64,000 nucleotides of DNA from Prevotella sp. E2-28 (GCF_022024055.1 NZ_CP091788.1:1240001-1304000); one strand, 5' to 3'; numbered from the stretch's first letter, positions 33,484 through 43,081 are shown. The notes: generated by a model not told the origin, from the letters alone. A program made the numbers and translations.

Positions 33484-35772
33484 CTATTGGCGGGCATATT
33501 CAGAGGTTTTGCACCCATATTCCTCTTGGAAACACCGACTCAGGTAACTGGCCGACGAGAAGCCTGTCATCACGGCAATCTCCGTCAAAGAATGGTTGCC
33601 TTCGCGTATCAGACGGGCCGCATGACTCAGTCGTATGCTTCGCATGAAGAGGCTTGGCGACTTATCCACAATGGCAGAGAGTTTTTTATATAGTCCGGTT
33701 CTCTCCATACACAGATCGCTGCTTAGCTGTTCTACCGTATATTGCTTGCCAAGGTTCTTCTCAACAAGTGCGATGGCTTTTTTCAGGAATTCAGAGTCCT
33801 GGGCATCCATTTCGTTCTCCTCCTTATCCTCCTTCTCCTGCATCGGCTTCACGTTTTGTTGCTCATCTTCATAGCGGGCACATTGTTCCATCAAGCCCTC
33901 TATACGGGCCATCAGCCTTTCTTCTTTCATCTGTCGCATCATCCGCTTGCGCTGGTTGTAAGAGTAGAGGGCCATGCCGCCTACCACAATGCCGATGGTC
34001 AGGAGCGTATATGCCAGATATGCCCATGTGGTCTGCCACCATGGAGGCAATATTTCGAAAGTTACTACTCTGGCCTTTCCCGTCCATCGGTCAGCCTCGA
34101 GTGATGCCTCTACCTTCAGTTGGTATTTACCAGGTTTCAGTTTCAGCAGCGTCAGATGCAGGGCGCCATGGTCATCAATACTGCTCCCGTCAATACCTGG
34201 TCTCAGTATCGTAACGGTAGAGTCATGATCTTGCGTAAGCGTGTATTTATAATAGGTATGTTGGGGAAAGGCATAGTTCAGTGCCGAGAAATCAAGCGAT
34301 ATCTCATGATCCTTCATCGTCATTCTTCTGAGTATCGGATTCAATTGGATGTTTCGCATCTTCATCACCTCGTTAGGATGGAATACCGTGCAGCCGTCTT
34401 TTCCCTCCATAGCGATGCTGCCGTCGTCGAGCAGCTTTGCCCTGCCTGTGGCGTAGTCGCCTCGCTGCACACCATCAGCCTGACGGTAGGCGTTGATCTT
34501 CAGCCCTCCGTCATTCTTAACCTCGATGCATGAAATGCCGTTGGCCGTCGAAACCCACATACGGTGCTCCTTATCTTCAACGATAGCGCAGACGAAGTCG
34601 CTCGACAGCCCATCCTCAGAATACACCATATTCATCTTCCCGTTCTTTGTCAGTCTGAGCCCGTCGGTAGTACACTCCCACGTATAGCCGCGACTGTCCA
34701 CCACGCTGGTAGCCTGCGTGTCAAAACTGATGGAGGGAGATTCTATGTTGCGGAAGGGGAACCTGTCGGGATGAGCATACAGCAGTCCGTCGTGATACGT
34801 GCCTACCCATACACCTCCCTGACGGTCGAAGCAGATGGTATTGGCCGAGGCACTCATCTTGTTGCCATCATTGAGCGTGTGGTTCTCTATTTCTTCTCTT
34901 GTCTTGTTCTTCGCATCATAGCGCCACAACCCCATGGAGCTTGTGAAGTAGATATTCGTATCATCCTTTACTGCCAGCGTATGGAGCGTGAAATGGGCTG
35001 TGAACAACTGGCTCCATGTCCTGCTCTTGGTGTCGAAGCAGAGAAACACGCCCTCGTGACCATTGCGTATCTGGTAGAAATGACCATCGGCAGTCCTCAC
35101 CACCATGGATGTCCAACTGTATTTCTCTGCCTCTTGCGAAGAGTAGGCAGCCTTGGCATAGACTACAGATGAGGTCTTCAGGTCCAGGCAGACAACATTG
35201 CCGGTACTGAAGAACACATAGCCGTATGGCCCGTACACATCCACATCCTGTACATCTCCCCATGCAGGGTCCAGCTTGACAGATTTGCATGAGTAGTCGT
35301 TCCATAATTCCCTGCCCGACAATAGCCAGAGGTGGTAGTCTGTGTCAACAAATACATCTGTAATCGTCTTCTTTTCTGGCCACATCTTCTGTATAAGTCC
35401 AGGAATGTCAGTCAGGTAGCAGTTCTGCTGCAGGTCGAAGCACATGAGCGACTGCCTGTTCTTGATCCACACCGTCTGACTCATATCCACATACACATGG
35501 TAGAATCCGTGGTAGTCTTTCAGGTAGAATGGCTCGATGTCGGCATGGTGTATATGACTGAAGTTCACACCATCATAGATGTTGATATTCCCTTGCGTCG
35601 TAAACAACATCCGTTCATCGGGCAACTGCATGACGTGCAACACCTGATTGTCGCACAGACCGTCCTCTGCCGTAATGCGCGAGAACAGCAGTTTCGAAAC
35701 GTCCGCCGCCATGTTTGCAGGGACAGACAGGAATATCAATAAGGTAACTATTACAGTGCGTATCATTGTCAA
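33484..35772 (-). CDS. HTCS-like membrane regulator without kinase: propeller, Y_Y_Y, TM, AraC HTH
   Basis: 762 residues. Signal peptide 1-22, a periplasmic beta-propeller of Reg_prop-like repeats (30-430; for example MWVSTANGISCIEV), a Y_Y_Y domain (about 450-565), one TM (577-600), a short cytoplasmic coiled coil and an AraC HTH pair (655-762; YTVEQLSSDLCMERTGLYKKL and SLTEIAVMTGFSSASYLSRCF). The histidine kinase and receiver domains of a normal hybrid two-component regulator are absent, and the gap is too short for them to have been missed. It would act as a direct membrane-to-DNA sensor, probably for the GH31 gene downstream. Confidence 0.88.
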   Translation of the reverse strand: MTMIRTVIVTLLIFLSVPANMAADVSKLLFSRITAEDGLCDNQVLHVMQLPDERMLFTTQGNINIYDGVNFSHIHHADIEPFYLKDYHGFYHVYVDMSQTVWIKNRQSLMCFDLQQNCYLTDIPGLIQKMWPEKKTITDVFVDTDYHLWLLSGRELWNDYSCKSVKLDPAWGDVQDVDVYGPYGYVFFSTGNVVCLDLKTSSVVYAKAAYSSQEAEKYSWTSMVVRTADGHFYQIRNGHEGVFLCFDTKSRTWSQLFTAHFTLHTLAVKDDTNIYFTSSMGLWRYDAKNKTREEIENHTLNDGNKMSASANTICFDRQGGVWVGTYHDGLLYAHPDRFPFRNIESPSISFDTQATSVVDSRGYTWECTTDGLRLTKNGKMNMVYSEDGLSSDFVCAIVEDKEHRMWVSTANGISCIEVKNDGGLKINAYRQADGVQRGDYATGRAKLLDDGSIAMEGKDGCTVFHPNEVMKMRNIQLNPILRRMTMKDHEISLDFSALNYAFPQHTYYKYTLTQDHDSTVTILRPGIDGSSIDDHGALHLTLLKLKPGKYQLKVEASLEADRWTGKARVVTFEILPPWWQTTWAYLAYTLLTIGIVVGGMALYSYNQRKRMMRQMKEERLMARIEGLMEQCARYEDEQQNVKPMQEKEDKEENEMDAQDSEFLKKAIALVEKNLGKQYTVEQLSSDLCMERTGLYKKLSAIVDKSPSLFMRSIRLSHAARLIREGNHSLTEIAVMTGFSSASYLSRCFQEEYGCKTSEYARQ

Positions 35773-36157
35773 TGTCGTAAGTTTTTTAAAGGTTTTTGGT
35801 AAAACACGACAAAGGTAATGCTTTTGTATTTGTTATCCAAAAAAATCTTTCAAAAAATACGCCCCTCACCGGCTGATGGCAAAGCCGATGGAGGGACGTG
35901 GTTTGGGAACTTCTATCTGACAGATATCCTCTGGGGTGAGCATACGCAACTGACATTTATCCGCAGGATGCTCTCTGACTTTCGAGCGTGAGTACCTTCG
36001 ACGATAACATGGATTTTAAAAAATATTAATTTATGAGGCATATTTGGTCAAAATATGAAATCTTTTTATATATTTGTAAACGAATTATTTGTGTAACCTA
36101 TGTCTGAAGAATAAAGATAATAACTAGACCTATTAACAATTTAAATCGCTGATTATT
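35773..36157. other. Long gap with no clear gene; possible coding scrap
   Basis: No start-to-stop gene is supported. Minus-strand bases 35993-35868 read as CQLRMLTPEDICQIEVPKP and then PSIGFAISR before a stop, which looks protein-like and could be the 3' scrap of a lost gene, but I cannot name a family. The right part (36000-36157) is AT-rich and holds the promoter region of the 36158 gene. Confidence 0.25.
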
Positions 36158-37024
36158 ATGAAGAAAGTAGCTCTGTTATTCATATTCCTCTTATGCATTC
36201 TGATGGGAGGGTATGCACAAAAGGTAAGTAAGTGTGGATTGATGTCTGTGTCAGTCCCCAATGGTTGGCAGGTTCAGAATTCTGATATCGGAGCATTGGG
36301 AAAAATGCTCATGTTGATGGATGCTGATCGTCCAAGTTATATTTATGTCCTGACAGAATATCATGCAGAAGTTGAAGATTTAGACTATGCGATGATGAGT
36401 CTCGTACGTAGTAACCAGGCGGCTTTTTATAAAGGTGCTGTATGGGGTAAAACAGAGAAAACGAAATTGGCAGGCTATGATGCCTTGAAAATGGACTATA
36501 GCAATATCATATTTGGAGAAAAGCATCTGTGTACGGTGTATTGCGTCATCAATGGCTCTACAACAGATGTCCTTCTCTTTATGCGCAAGGAGGGCAAGCC
36601 AAATATCTTTGCTACCACACTGAAAACCATCAAGATAGCCGAGGATGCTTTGCCAAAGAAAAAAGTTTCCGCCAGACAGGAACTGAGAAACTTTCATGAC
36701 GAGATGGCGAAGAATGCTGTGTTTGGCAGAGATCTTGGCGATGGCGTCAAATTAAATAATTTGGATGTCAGCGATACGGAAGATGTCGTCATTTACGAGT
36801 TTGGTATTCAGGGCATAGAAGACGGCAACCTCATCTCCAGCGAGGAGAAAGAGGCTTATGCCCAGCGCTTACGACCAGGAATCTTGAATGTCCTGAAGAA
36901 TTTAAGACGTAATTTCAAGATTGTTGGAAGATGTATCGATGAAGGATATGACGTAAAGGTAATTATTCAAGATAAGAAAAAGAAGGAAGTTTGCGTGTTG
37001 AGGTATAAGAATGCGGAACTGTAA
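36158..37024 (+). CDS. Exported hypothetical protein
   Basis: A 288-residue protein with a signal peptide (MKKVALLFIFLLCILMGGYA, cleavage near 20). The N-terminal domain (22-165) alternates strands and helices with VSVPNGWQVQNSD and resembles PsbP/DUF1795-type folds by pattern. The second half (175-288) is charged and helical, ending in strands. I recognise no precise family. A gap of 23 bp to the PrsW gene suggests one transcript. Confidence 0.78.
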   Translation: MKKVALLFIFLLCILMGGYAQKVSKCGLMSVSVPNGWQVQNSDIGALGKMLMLMDADRPSYIYVLTEYHAEVEDLDYAMMSLVRSNQAAFYKGAVWGKTEKTKLAGYDALKMDYSNIIFGEKHLCTVYCVINGSTTDVLLFMRKEGKPNIFATTLKTIKIAEDALPKKKVSARQELRNFHDEMAKNAVFGRDLGDGVKLNNLDVSDTEDVVIYEFGIQGIEDGNLISSEEKEAYAQRLRPGILNVLKNLRRNFKIVGRCIDEGYDVKVIIQDKKKKEVCVLRYKNAEL

Positions 37025-37047
37025 CCAGTAATTAGTACTTATCATCT

Positions 37048-37758
37048 ATGTTCAATTTGTTCTCTATAGAATTAGCTGCAGCACTTTTGCCACCCGCATT
37101 GCTGTGGCTGTATATCTGGAAGAAAGACCCACTGAAAGAGCCAACCAATCAGTTGGTAAAGGCAACCCTGTGGGGTGTGGGAATATGTATTCCTGTGGCC
37201 ATCGTGGAATTAGTCATTCAATCAATCCTGTTTGGTGGTGATGCGGAACCCACGAACCTCTTCCAATCCACGGCTACGGCTTTCTTCGTGGCTGCCATAC
37301 CCGAGGAGGCTGCCAAACTGCTGGCCCTCTGGATAGTGCTGCGCAAGAATCCCTATTTCGATGAACATTTCGACGGCATCGTTTATGCCGTTTGTGTGGG
37401 ACTGGGCTTTGCGGCCTTAGAGAATGTGGCTTATGTACTTGGTAGTGATGAGTGGTTCACGGTTGCCGTGCTCCGTTCTTTGCTGGCTGTTCCAGGACAT
37501 TATATTGACGCCGTTTTGATGGGTTATTTCTATGCCGTGTATTATTTCGTGGACCGTTCCACCAAGAATGCCGTGCTGATTTTCCTGGCTCCCATGCTGG
37601 CCCACGGCATCTATGACGCCCTTGCCATGAGCGCCTCTATCAATCCCTATATCGGTGTCGTGTGCTTCCTCTTACTCATCATTGTCTGCATCCTGATGCA
37701 TAAGGAGGCGTTTAAGCGAATCAAAACGCAGATAGCCAGAGATAAAAGGGGGTATTAA
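37048..37758 (+). CDS. prsW: PrsW-family intramembrane metalloprotease
   Basis: A 236-residue protein with about eight membrane segments. The PrsW catalytic motifs are all visible: EEAAKLLALW (about 91-100), GFAALENVAY (128-137), VPGHYIDA (about 151) and LAHGIYDALA (about 188), which provide Glu and His ligands for zinc. PrsW proteases cleave anti-sigma or other membrane proteins. Its target here is unknown; the exported protein just upstream is a candidate only by position. Confidence 0.92.
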   Translation: MFNLFSIELAAALLPPALLWLYIWKKDPLKEPTNQLVKATLWGVGICIPVAIVELVIQSILFGGDAEPTNLFQSTATAFFVAAIPEEAAKLLALWIVLRKNPYFDEHFDGIVYAVCVGLGFAALENVAYVLGSDEWFTVAVLRSLLAVPGHYIDAVLMGYFYAVYYFVDRSTKNAVLIFLAPMLAHGIYDALAMSASINPYIGVVCFLLLIIVCILMHKEAFKRIKTQIARDKRGY

Positions 37759-37862
37759 TTTACTGTTCTCTTGAGTTAAAAAACACTAAATCATCATAGG
37801 CTAAAATTGACATAAGGGGTCCAAACCTTGTCTGATAGATAGACTAAAAATTGTTTTTCTAA

Positions 37863-39305
37863 ATGACGAGACTATTCTTAACCATGTTATTAGTGTTCTG
37901 TGCCGGTGTGGTGCAGGGCAAGATTGATGTTGAGATGATTACCATCAATGTTGATACTCCACTCAACGCCCAGCGCAAGGTAAAGGCCCACATGAAGGCT
38001 GGCAACTACGACGGCCCCATTGGCATCAAGTTGCGCGGCAACAGTTCTCTATCGTTTAATCAGAAGAAATACACCATTGAACTGCGCGACAACGACGGCA
38101 ATGAGGTGGATGCACCCCTGATGGGTATGCCGGCTCACAGCGACTGGGTGTTGCTGGCCCCCTACAACGATGTGTCGGCAGTTCGCGACCCGCTGGCTTT
38201 TCAGCTGTGGCGCGACATGGGACATTGGGGGCCACGCACACGCATGGTGGAGCTGACGCTTAATGGTGAGTATTGTGGCATCTATATCCTCTCGGAGGCC
38301 ATCAAAAGAGGTGAGCAGCGTGTGAAAATCGAAAAACTGAAAAAGAGTGACACCCAAGGGCGCGATGTCACAGGTGGCTATCTGCTGCGCATCGATACGT
38401 TCAACGAGGACGATGCCACCTTCACGTCGAAGGTGCCGGGTATTGGCGACGGCATCATGACAAGTCAAATAACCTGGTCGTGTATCTATCCCAAGAAAAA
38501 GAACCTGCAGCCTGAGCAGATGGCCTATATCCAGAGCTTTGTCGATACGGTGGAGCAGGTCATCCAGTCGGACTACTTCGCCGACCCCAAGCGAGGTTAT
38601 GCGCGGTATATCGATGTGCCGTCGTTCGTCGATTATTTCATCCACACCGAACTGAGTCTGAATGCCGATGGCTATAAGCGGAGCGCCTATTTCTATAAGG
38701 AGAAGATGCACGCCGATGGTTCTGGCGGCAAGTTGGTGGCAGGCCCCGTGTGGGACTACAACCTGGCTTATGGCAACTGTAATTTCTGCAACGCCAACAA
38801 CATCGAGGCCTGGTGCTTCGAGGGTGGGAACACCAACCCGACTCCTGCATTCTGGCAGCGACTGCTCCAGGATCCTGCCTTCCGAAAGGCTGTCAAGATG
38901 CGCTATCAGGCGCTCAGAAAGTCAGTGTTGAGCAATAAGGCCATCAACAGTTATATTGACCAGCACGCCAAGTTACTGGCTCCCTGCATCGATCGTCACT
39001 TCAAGGCATACCCCGAACTTTTCGGTACTAAAAATCAAACTGCTCCCTTAGGCTTCGCTGGTTTTGGTGGATTCCCACAGATGGGGCAGATGCCCGGCTT
39101 TGGTAGCGGCAATATGATTAGCTGGTTTGCGGCCTATCGTGTGCAGTCCTATGATGAGGAGATAAAAGTCCTGAAGCAATGGCTGGCCGACCGCCTGTCG
39201 TTCCTCGACCGCAATATCGCCCGTTTCGACAAAGACTGGCAGCCCCGCATTCAGGAACTCAAAGAAATCAAAGCCCCGCAGTTCGGTGGCTTCGGAGGCT
39301 TCTAA
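37863..39305 (+). CDS. CotH-family protein, exported
   Basis: A 480-residue protein with a short signal peptide (residues 1-19). The CotH kinase-like core spans about 25-395: IKLRGNSSLSFNQKKYTIEL, APYNDVSAVRDPLAFQLW, NGEYCGIYILSE, then GPVWDYNLAYGN, which supplies the kinase-like Asp. A Gly/Phe-rich low-complexity tail (FAGFGGFPQMGQMPGFGSG, and FGGFGGF at the very end) resembles CotH proteins of cellulosome- or T9SS-linked systems. CotH of spores phosphorylates coat proteins; the role in Bacteroidetes is not known. Confidence 0.88.
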   Translation: MTRLFLTMLLVFCAGVVQGKIDVEMITINVDTPLNAQRKVKAHMKAGNYDGPIGIKLRGNSSLSFNQKKYTIELRDNDGNEVDAPLMGMPAHSDWVLLAPYNDVSAVRDPLAFQLWRDMGHWGPRTRMVELTLNGEYCGIYILSEAIKRGEQRVKIEKLKKSDTQGRDVTGGYLLRIDTFNEDDATFTSKVPGIGDGIMTSQITWSCIYPKKKNLQPEQMAYIQSFVDTVEQVIQSDYFADPKRGYARYIDVPSFVDYFIHTELSLNADGYKRSAYFYKEKMHADGSGGKLVAGPVWDYNLAYGNCNFCNANNIEAWCFEGGNTNPTPAFWQRLLQDPAFRKAVKMRYQALRKSVLSNKAINSYIDQHAKLLAPCIDRHFKAYPELFGTKNQTAPLGFAGFGGFPQMGQMPGFGSGNMISWFAAYRVQSYDEEIKVLKQWLADRLSFLDRNIARFDKDWQPRIQELKEIKAPQFGGFGGF

Positions 39306-39427
39306 ATATTATTATATTATGATTATTATAGTATGATAATTGTCTTTTGAAGATTTTCTGTAAAAATTGTATTAGTTTGGTTCTATTTTGCTACCTTTGC
39401 GCCCGATTATAAGAAAATAATGGTGGG

Positions 39428-40360
39428 ATGAAGAAACTCTGTCATTACATATCGGAATATATGGGGGTGCTGGTGCTGGGTGCCGCTGTGCTGGCACTGC
39501 TGTTTCCTGCGGCACTTCAACAGGTGCCTACAAAGGTTATTAATTATCTGCTGGGTGTGGTGATGTTCGGCATGGGACTCACGCTCCGCCTGCAGGACTT
39601 TAAGGTGGTGTTCAGCCATCCAAAGGATGTCGTCATTGGCTGCTTGGCACAGTTCACCGTCATGCCCCTGCTGGCATGGGCACTTACTCGCATCCTCTCC
39701 CTTGATGAGGCCCTGGCGCTGGGAGTTATACTGGTGGGCTGTTGTCCTGGTGGTACAGCTTCCAATGTCATTACCTATCTGGCGAAAGGCGATTTGGCAC
39801 TCTCCGTAGGTATGACGGGCGTCTCCACGTTGCTGGCACCGTTCCTCACCCCATTGCTCACGTGGGCATTGGCAGGAAAAAGCGTCGATGTCGATGTGCT
39901 CAGCATGTTTCTGAGCATCCTCTGGGTAGTGATCCTGCCTATTGTCGTAGGCCTTGTTATCAAGACCCTCTGTCCTAAATTCACAGAGAAGGCCGTTGAT
40001 TATCTCCCTGCATTCTCCTCGATAGCAATTGCGTTCATCGTTGCCATCATCATTGCGGCAAACGCCGATAAACTGTGGGTTGGCGGACTCATCATCGTCT
40101 TGGTAGTGATGCTCCACAATGTCTTCGGACTCGCCATCGGTTATCTGATAGGACGCCTGCTTGGATTGTCAGAGCCAAAGAAGCGCGCCATCTCTATTGA
40201 GGTGGGTATGCAGAACTCTGGATTAGCCAGCAGTTTGGCAACGCTCCATTTCGCTGCCTATCCTCTGGCCACCATTCCAGGCGCCATCTTCAGCGTGTGG
40301 CATAACATCTCAGGTGCGGTCGTCGCCTATCTGTATCGAAAAGTGAAGCCGCTTTCATGA
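39428..40360 (+). CDS. Bile acid:sodium symporter (BASS) family transporter
   Basis: A 310-residue protein with ten predicted membrane segments. Family motifs are NYLLGVVMFGMGLTLRLQDF, GCCPGGTASNVITYLAKGD (sodium-site region), and GMQNSGLASSLATLHF in the second repeat. Bacterial members carry organic anions such as pantoate or keto acids rather than only bile acids, so the substrate is open. It is a single gene, with a TACCTTTG -7 box at 39392-39399. A large hairpin (40378-40449) follows its stop. Confidence 0.92.
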   Translation: MKKLCHYISEYMGVLVLGAAVLALLFPAALQQVPTKVINYLLGVVMFGMGLTLRLQDFKVVFSHPKDVVIGCLAQFTVMPLLAWALTRILSLDEALALGVILVGCCPGGTASNVITYLAKGDLALSVGMTGVSTLLAPFLTPLLTWALAGKSVDVDVLSMFLSILWVVILPIVVGLVIKTLCPKFTEKAVDYLPAFSSIAIAFIVAIIIAANADKLWVGGLIIVLVVMLHNVFGLAIGYLIGRLLGLSEPKKRAISIEVGMQNSGLASSLATLHFAAYPLATIPGAIFSVWHNISGAVVAYLYRKVKPLS

Positions 40361-40377
40361 AGAATTATTTTTTTTCT

Positions 40378-40449
40378 ACCATTATCTATCACTAACGATG
40401 TAACGTGTTGTGAGTAAACGTGTTGCGTAGTGATAGATAGGGTGATGGT
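40378..40449. repeat. Large imperfect hairpin downstream of BASS gene, left side of VirE unit
   Basis: TATCTATCACTA (40383-40394) pairs perfectly with TAGTGATAGATA (40428-40439). Outer arms ACCAT (40378-40382) and ATGGT (40445-40449) extend it with a 5-nt bulge. The loop contains AACGTGTTG twice (40402-40410 and 40417-40425, period 15). The T-tract on the plus side is only upstream, so a terminator role is uncertain. Confidence 0.6.
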
Positions 40450-40463
40450 ATGAGGGATTTTTA

Positions 40464-42533
40464 CTATTTTTCTTTTACAAGGTACTCTACGCCGAGGGAT
40501 GAGCGACGACGCTGCATGCCCTCGATGTTGGTGAGCATGCGACCGAAGGCAATGATGTTCACCTGATTCAAGGCACTGCCTGCCGCCTTTTTCATGCAGT
40601 ACAGGATACCTGCTGCCGTGAGCCAGCGACCTTCGGTGGGTTTTGACGCCACCTCGAAGAGTTCATGGAAATACTGTTCGGCAGGCGTTTTCAGTTGGAA
40701 CTGACGGTTATGACGCATGATGAGCTTCGTCTCATGATCATCAAACCAATAAGGCTCGCCGCGCTCTATCAATGCCTGAGCCTGTGCATAGATCTGTTCA
40801 TGATTAGGACGCACGCTCACATTGATAGGTCCCGTCAGTTCTACGCCGATGAAACGACGATTGCCCGAGGGGTCGGCCAGTACGTCGGCCATATTGGTGG
40901 TGGCGATAAACGAAGCCAGACGTGGGAAGTCCTCGATGTGCTTGCCGTAGGGACGTTTCGCCTTCACGCGTGCCAACTGGATGACATTCTTCAAAAAGCC
41001 TTCCTGCGTGCGAGCTGAGATTTGGTTGAACTCGTCCAGGTTAATGAGCAACATCTGACTCATAGCCTGCAGGACGGGACGTTTCTCGTCGAGCGATAGA
41101 TTGTCGGTATAGCCCCACTGCAATTCATCGGGCAGCAATGAGCGACAGAACGTGGACTTGCAGTAGCCCTGACTAGAGATAAGCAGAGGTGCCACTGAGT
41201 TTCCGTAACGACGATTATAGCCCTTCCACTGTGCCACCATCGCTAGCAGCCACGTCCGAAACCAGCGGGGCCAGTGGGGATTATCCGTAGGCACGGTTGC
41301 TGCCAGTTTGCCGATGTGGTCTTTCCCGTCCCATATTCCCTGCACCTCATAGAGGTAGGCCTCAACGGGGTTGTACAATCTGATCTTATCAGACATCACA
41401 TAACGCTTCACGTCCTTATCCCACACGTGAAGGCCCGCCAGACGAGCATCCGTTGTAAAACCGTTTATCACACGCTCGTCCACAGGTTGCCAATCCTGAA
41501 ACCATGTACTGTTGGGCCTATACTCCGTGTAACCCATGATGGTGTTATAGCGGAACACAAAGCGATGTTGCAGATAATCAATGAGTTGGCGCATCTCATA
41601 CCCCACGCTTCCCGCCTTGTCTCCTTGACGACACCGAGGCTTTGTCTCGGCATAGACGGCACCAGTAACAGCGCGGATGCGCTCTTCGGTATACACCTGA
41701 GGCGTCTTGTATTTATAGTGTGCCCAGATATGGGTGACAGCCTCCTCTTCAGGAAAGCCTACCAGACAGAGTTGTCGCACCAGTTCGGCCAGTATCCCTT
41801 CTGCATCAGCCCCCTCAGGCAGGTTACTCCACACCTGTTCCAGAGCCCGTTTGTACAGGTTCTCATACTGTGTATAGAGGTCGTAATCAGCGTGTTGCTG
41901 TTCGCCAGCAACAGGTTGTGCCGAGGGTATAACCATCTGCGTAGTCACGTTAAACGGCACAGCCTTCTGGTTATAAAGAGGTTGAGGGTCGCATGTCATG
42001 CGGAAGCCAGTCTTCACCGTCGGTTCACCATCAGCTACAGCCATTCCCAGCAGAGCCTGATAGGGCAACTTAACCAGCCCGAAGGCCGTGCGGAGGAAGG
42101 TGTTTGCTTCGTCCTCTGTCTGTGGCAGCGTACCGTCGGGTCTGCTGACGCGTACTAATATTTTCACGCTTGCCCCACTACTGCCCACGAAGGCAGCCAG
42201 CGTGGCAGGCATACTCATCGCTAATTGCTTGATATGTTCCTGCGCCTCCTGTCCACGCACGTTGCTGATGCTCAGTAGCACCACGCCGTTCATACTGCGC
42301 ATCACCAGGTTGTCATTCGCATCGCGTGCCAGTTCGGCCAGGGGATATACCACTGGCAACTTATGCATCTGACTATATCCCACAATGCGATTGCTCATCA
42401 GGAGCGACTGGCGCAGTCCTTCCACATCGCCACTCTTTGTGTCTGTCTTGATGCGCTCAATGAAATTATCCATTGTCTTTGTTGACAGGTGCATCTGGTT
42501 CTTTTGATCTTTTCTTATCAGTGTCAGTTTCAT
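40464..42533 (-). CDS. VirE/BT4734-type primase-helicase protein (DUF3874 C-terminus)
   Basis: A 689-residue Bacteroidetes protein: an N-terminal BT4734-like primase-type domain (about 55-180), a middle region (200-330), and the virulence-associated-E helicase-like ATPase (350-600) with Walker-type SSQGYCKSTF (Lys-Ser) and INLDEFNQISART as Walker B, then a DUF3874 C-terminus (RRRSSLGVEYLV). Such genes occur many times in Bacteroides and Prevotella genomes, often beside DUF6078 genes, and are thought to derive from mobile elements. The start is the ATG at 42533. Confidence 0.9.
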   Translation of the reverse strand: MKLTLIRKDQKNQMHLSTKTMDNFIERIKTDTKSGDVEGLRQSLLMSNRIVGYSQMHKLPVVYPLAELARDANDNLVMRSMNGVVLLSISNVRGQEAQEHIKQLAMSMPATLAAFVGSSGASVKILVRVSRPDGTLPQTEDEANTFLRTAFGLVKLPYQALLGMAVADGEPTVKTGFRMTCDPQPLYNQKAVPFNVTTQMVIPSAQPVAGEQQHADYDLYTQYENLYKRALEQVWSNLPEGADAEGILAELVRQLCLVGFPEEEAVTHIWAHYKYKTPQVYTEERIRAVTGAVYAETKPRCRQGDKAGSVGYEMRQLIDYLQHRFVFRYNTIMGYTEYRPNSTWFQDWQPVDERVINGFTTDARLAGLHVWDKDVKRYVMSDKIRLYNPVEAYLYEVQGIWDGKDHIGKLAATVPTDNPHWPRWFRTWLLAMVAQWKGYNRRYGNSVAPLLISSQGYCKSTFCRSLLPDELQWGYTDNLSLDEKRPVLQAMSQMLLINLDEFNQISARTQEGFLKNVIQLARVKAKRPYGKHIEDFPRLASFIATTNMADVLADPSGNRRFIGVELTGPINVSVRPNHEQIYAQAQALIERGEPYWFDDHETKLIMRHNRQFQLKTPAEQYFHELFEVASKPTEGRWLTAAGILYCMKKAAGSALNQVNIIAFGRMLTNIEGMQRRRSSLGVEYLVKEK

Positions 42534-42577
42534 GTTCTCTACTTCTTTAAAGTTTCAATAATGCTCGGAAAGTGCGG

Positions 42578-42636
42578 TTTCTTCAGCGGAAACCACTGGT
42601 TTCTCCTAAGGAAACCGATGGTTTCCGCTGAGGAAA
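42578..42636. repeat. Nested palindromes with GGTTTCC/GGAAACC core
   Basis: TTTCTTCAGCGGAAACCA (42578-42595) pairs with TGGTTTCCGCTGAGGAAA (42619-42636) with one mismatch. Its loop has its own hairpin, GGTTTC (42598-42603) with GAAACC (42611-42616). The GGTTTC or GAAACC core thus occurs at least five times in 60 bp between the DUF6078 and VirE genes. Confidence 0.75.
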
Positions 42637-42646
42637 CTCCTTGTAA

Positions 42647-43081
42647 CTACGCTTTTTGGAATACAAAATCCTCCTCGTATTTGTCGAATTTCACGCAGTC
42701 CGCATAGCCCCATTCCACAAATAGTTGGCAGATATATTCCTGTTGCTCTGGTGATAACCTACGCTCGCCCCTCATGTATTCGTAATAGTAGCGCTTGCCC
42801 GACAGCATGGCCGTCATCTTTTTACGCATTGGCGTATAGTCGCTCTTCTTTACATTGTCATAGATTGTAGAGAAACCACGCGCATAGCGCACCCTCTCTG
42901 CAGAGGCGAATTGCGCGCACACTTCACCCTTCCACGCCATTGATGTTACACAGTGCGCCACTGTCATATTTTCAGGTGCCGACTGTGCAGCCTGCCAACG
43001 CAGGCACGTGTCCTTCAATTTACAATCCGAGTTAAAACACAGTGCCCATTTTTCTGGTACTGTTTCCCATTTTATGTCCAT
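42647..43081 (-). CDS. DUF6078-family protein
   Basis: About 144 residues from the ATG at 43081 (MDIKWETVPEKWALCFN). It has a Cys-rich N-terminal stretch (CFNSDCKLKDTCLRW and, later, AHCVTSMAW) that could bind metal, and a C-terminal helix-turn-helix-like half (MRGERRLSPEQQEYICQLF). It is found next to VirE-type genes in Bacteroidales. It could be a DNA-binding partner acting on the palindromes between the two genes; that is a guess from position. Confidence 0.75.
   Translation of the reverse strand: MDIKWETVPEKWALCFNSDCKLKDTCLRWQAAQSAPENMTVAHCVTSMAWKGEVCAQFASAERVRYARGFSTIYDNVKKSDYTPMRKKMTAMLSGKRYYYEYMRGERRLSPEQQEYICQLFVEWGYADCVKFDKYEEDFVFQKA

Noticed and set aside
35868..35993. Minus-strand coding scrap ending GFAISR
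   Set aside because: It is too short and unrecognised to call a pseudogene; only noted under the gap entry.
38049..38711. 220-codon minus-strand frame
   Set aside because: It is a shadow of the CotH gene, whose motifs are unambiguous.
39407..40117. 236-codon minus-strand frame rich in His and Gln
   Set aside because: It is the antisense of the clear BASS transporter gene; hydrophobic codons on one strand give His/Gln/Glu-rich antisense frames.
42578..42636. CRISPR-like array because GGAAACC recurs
   Set aside because: The repeats are palindromic and nested with no regular unique spacers, and no cas gene is in the window.
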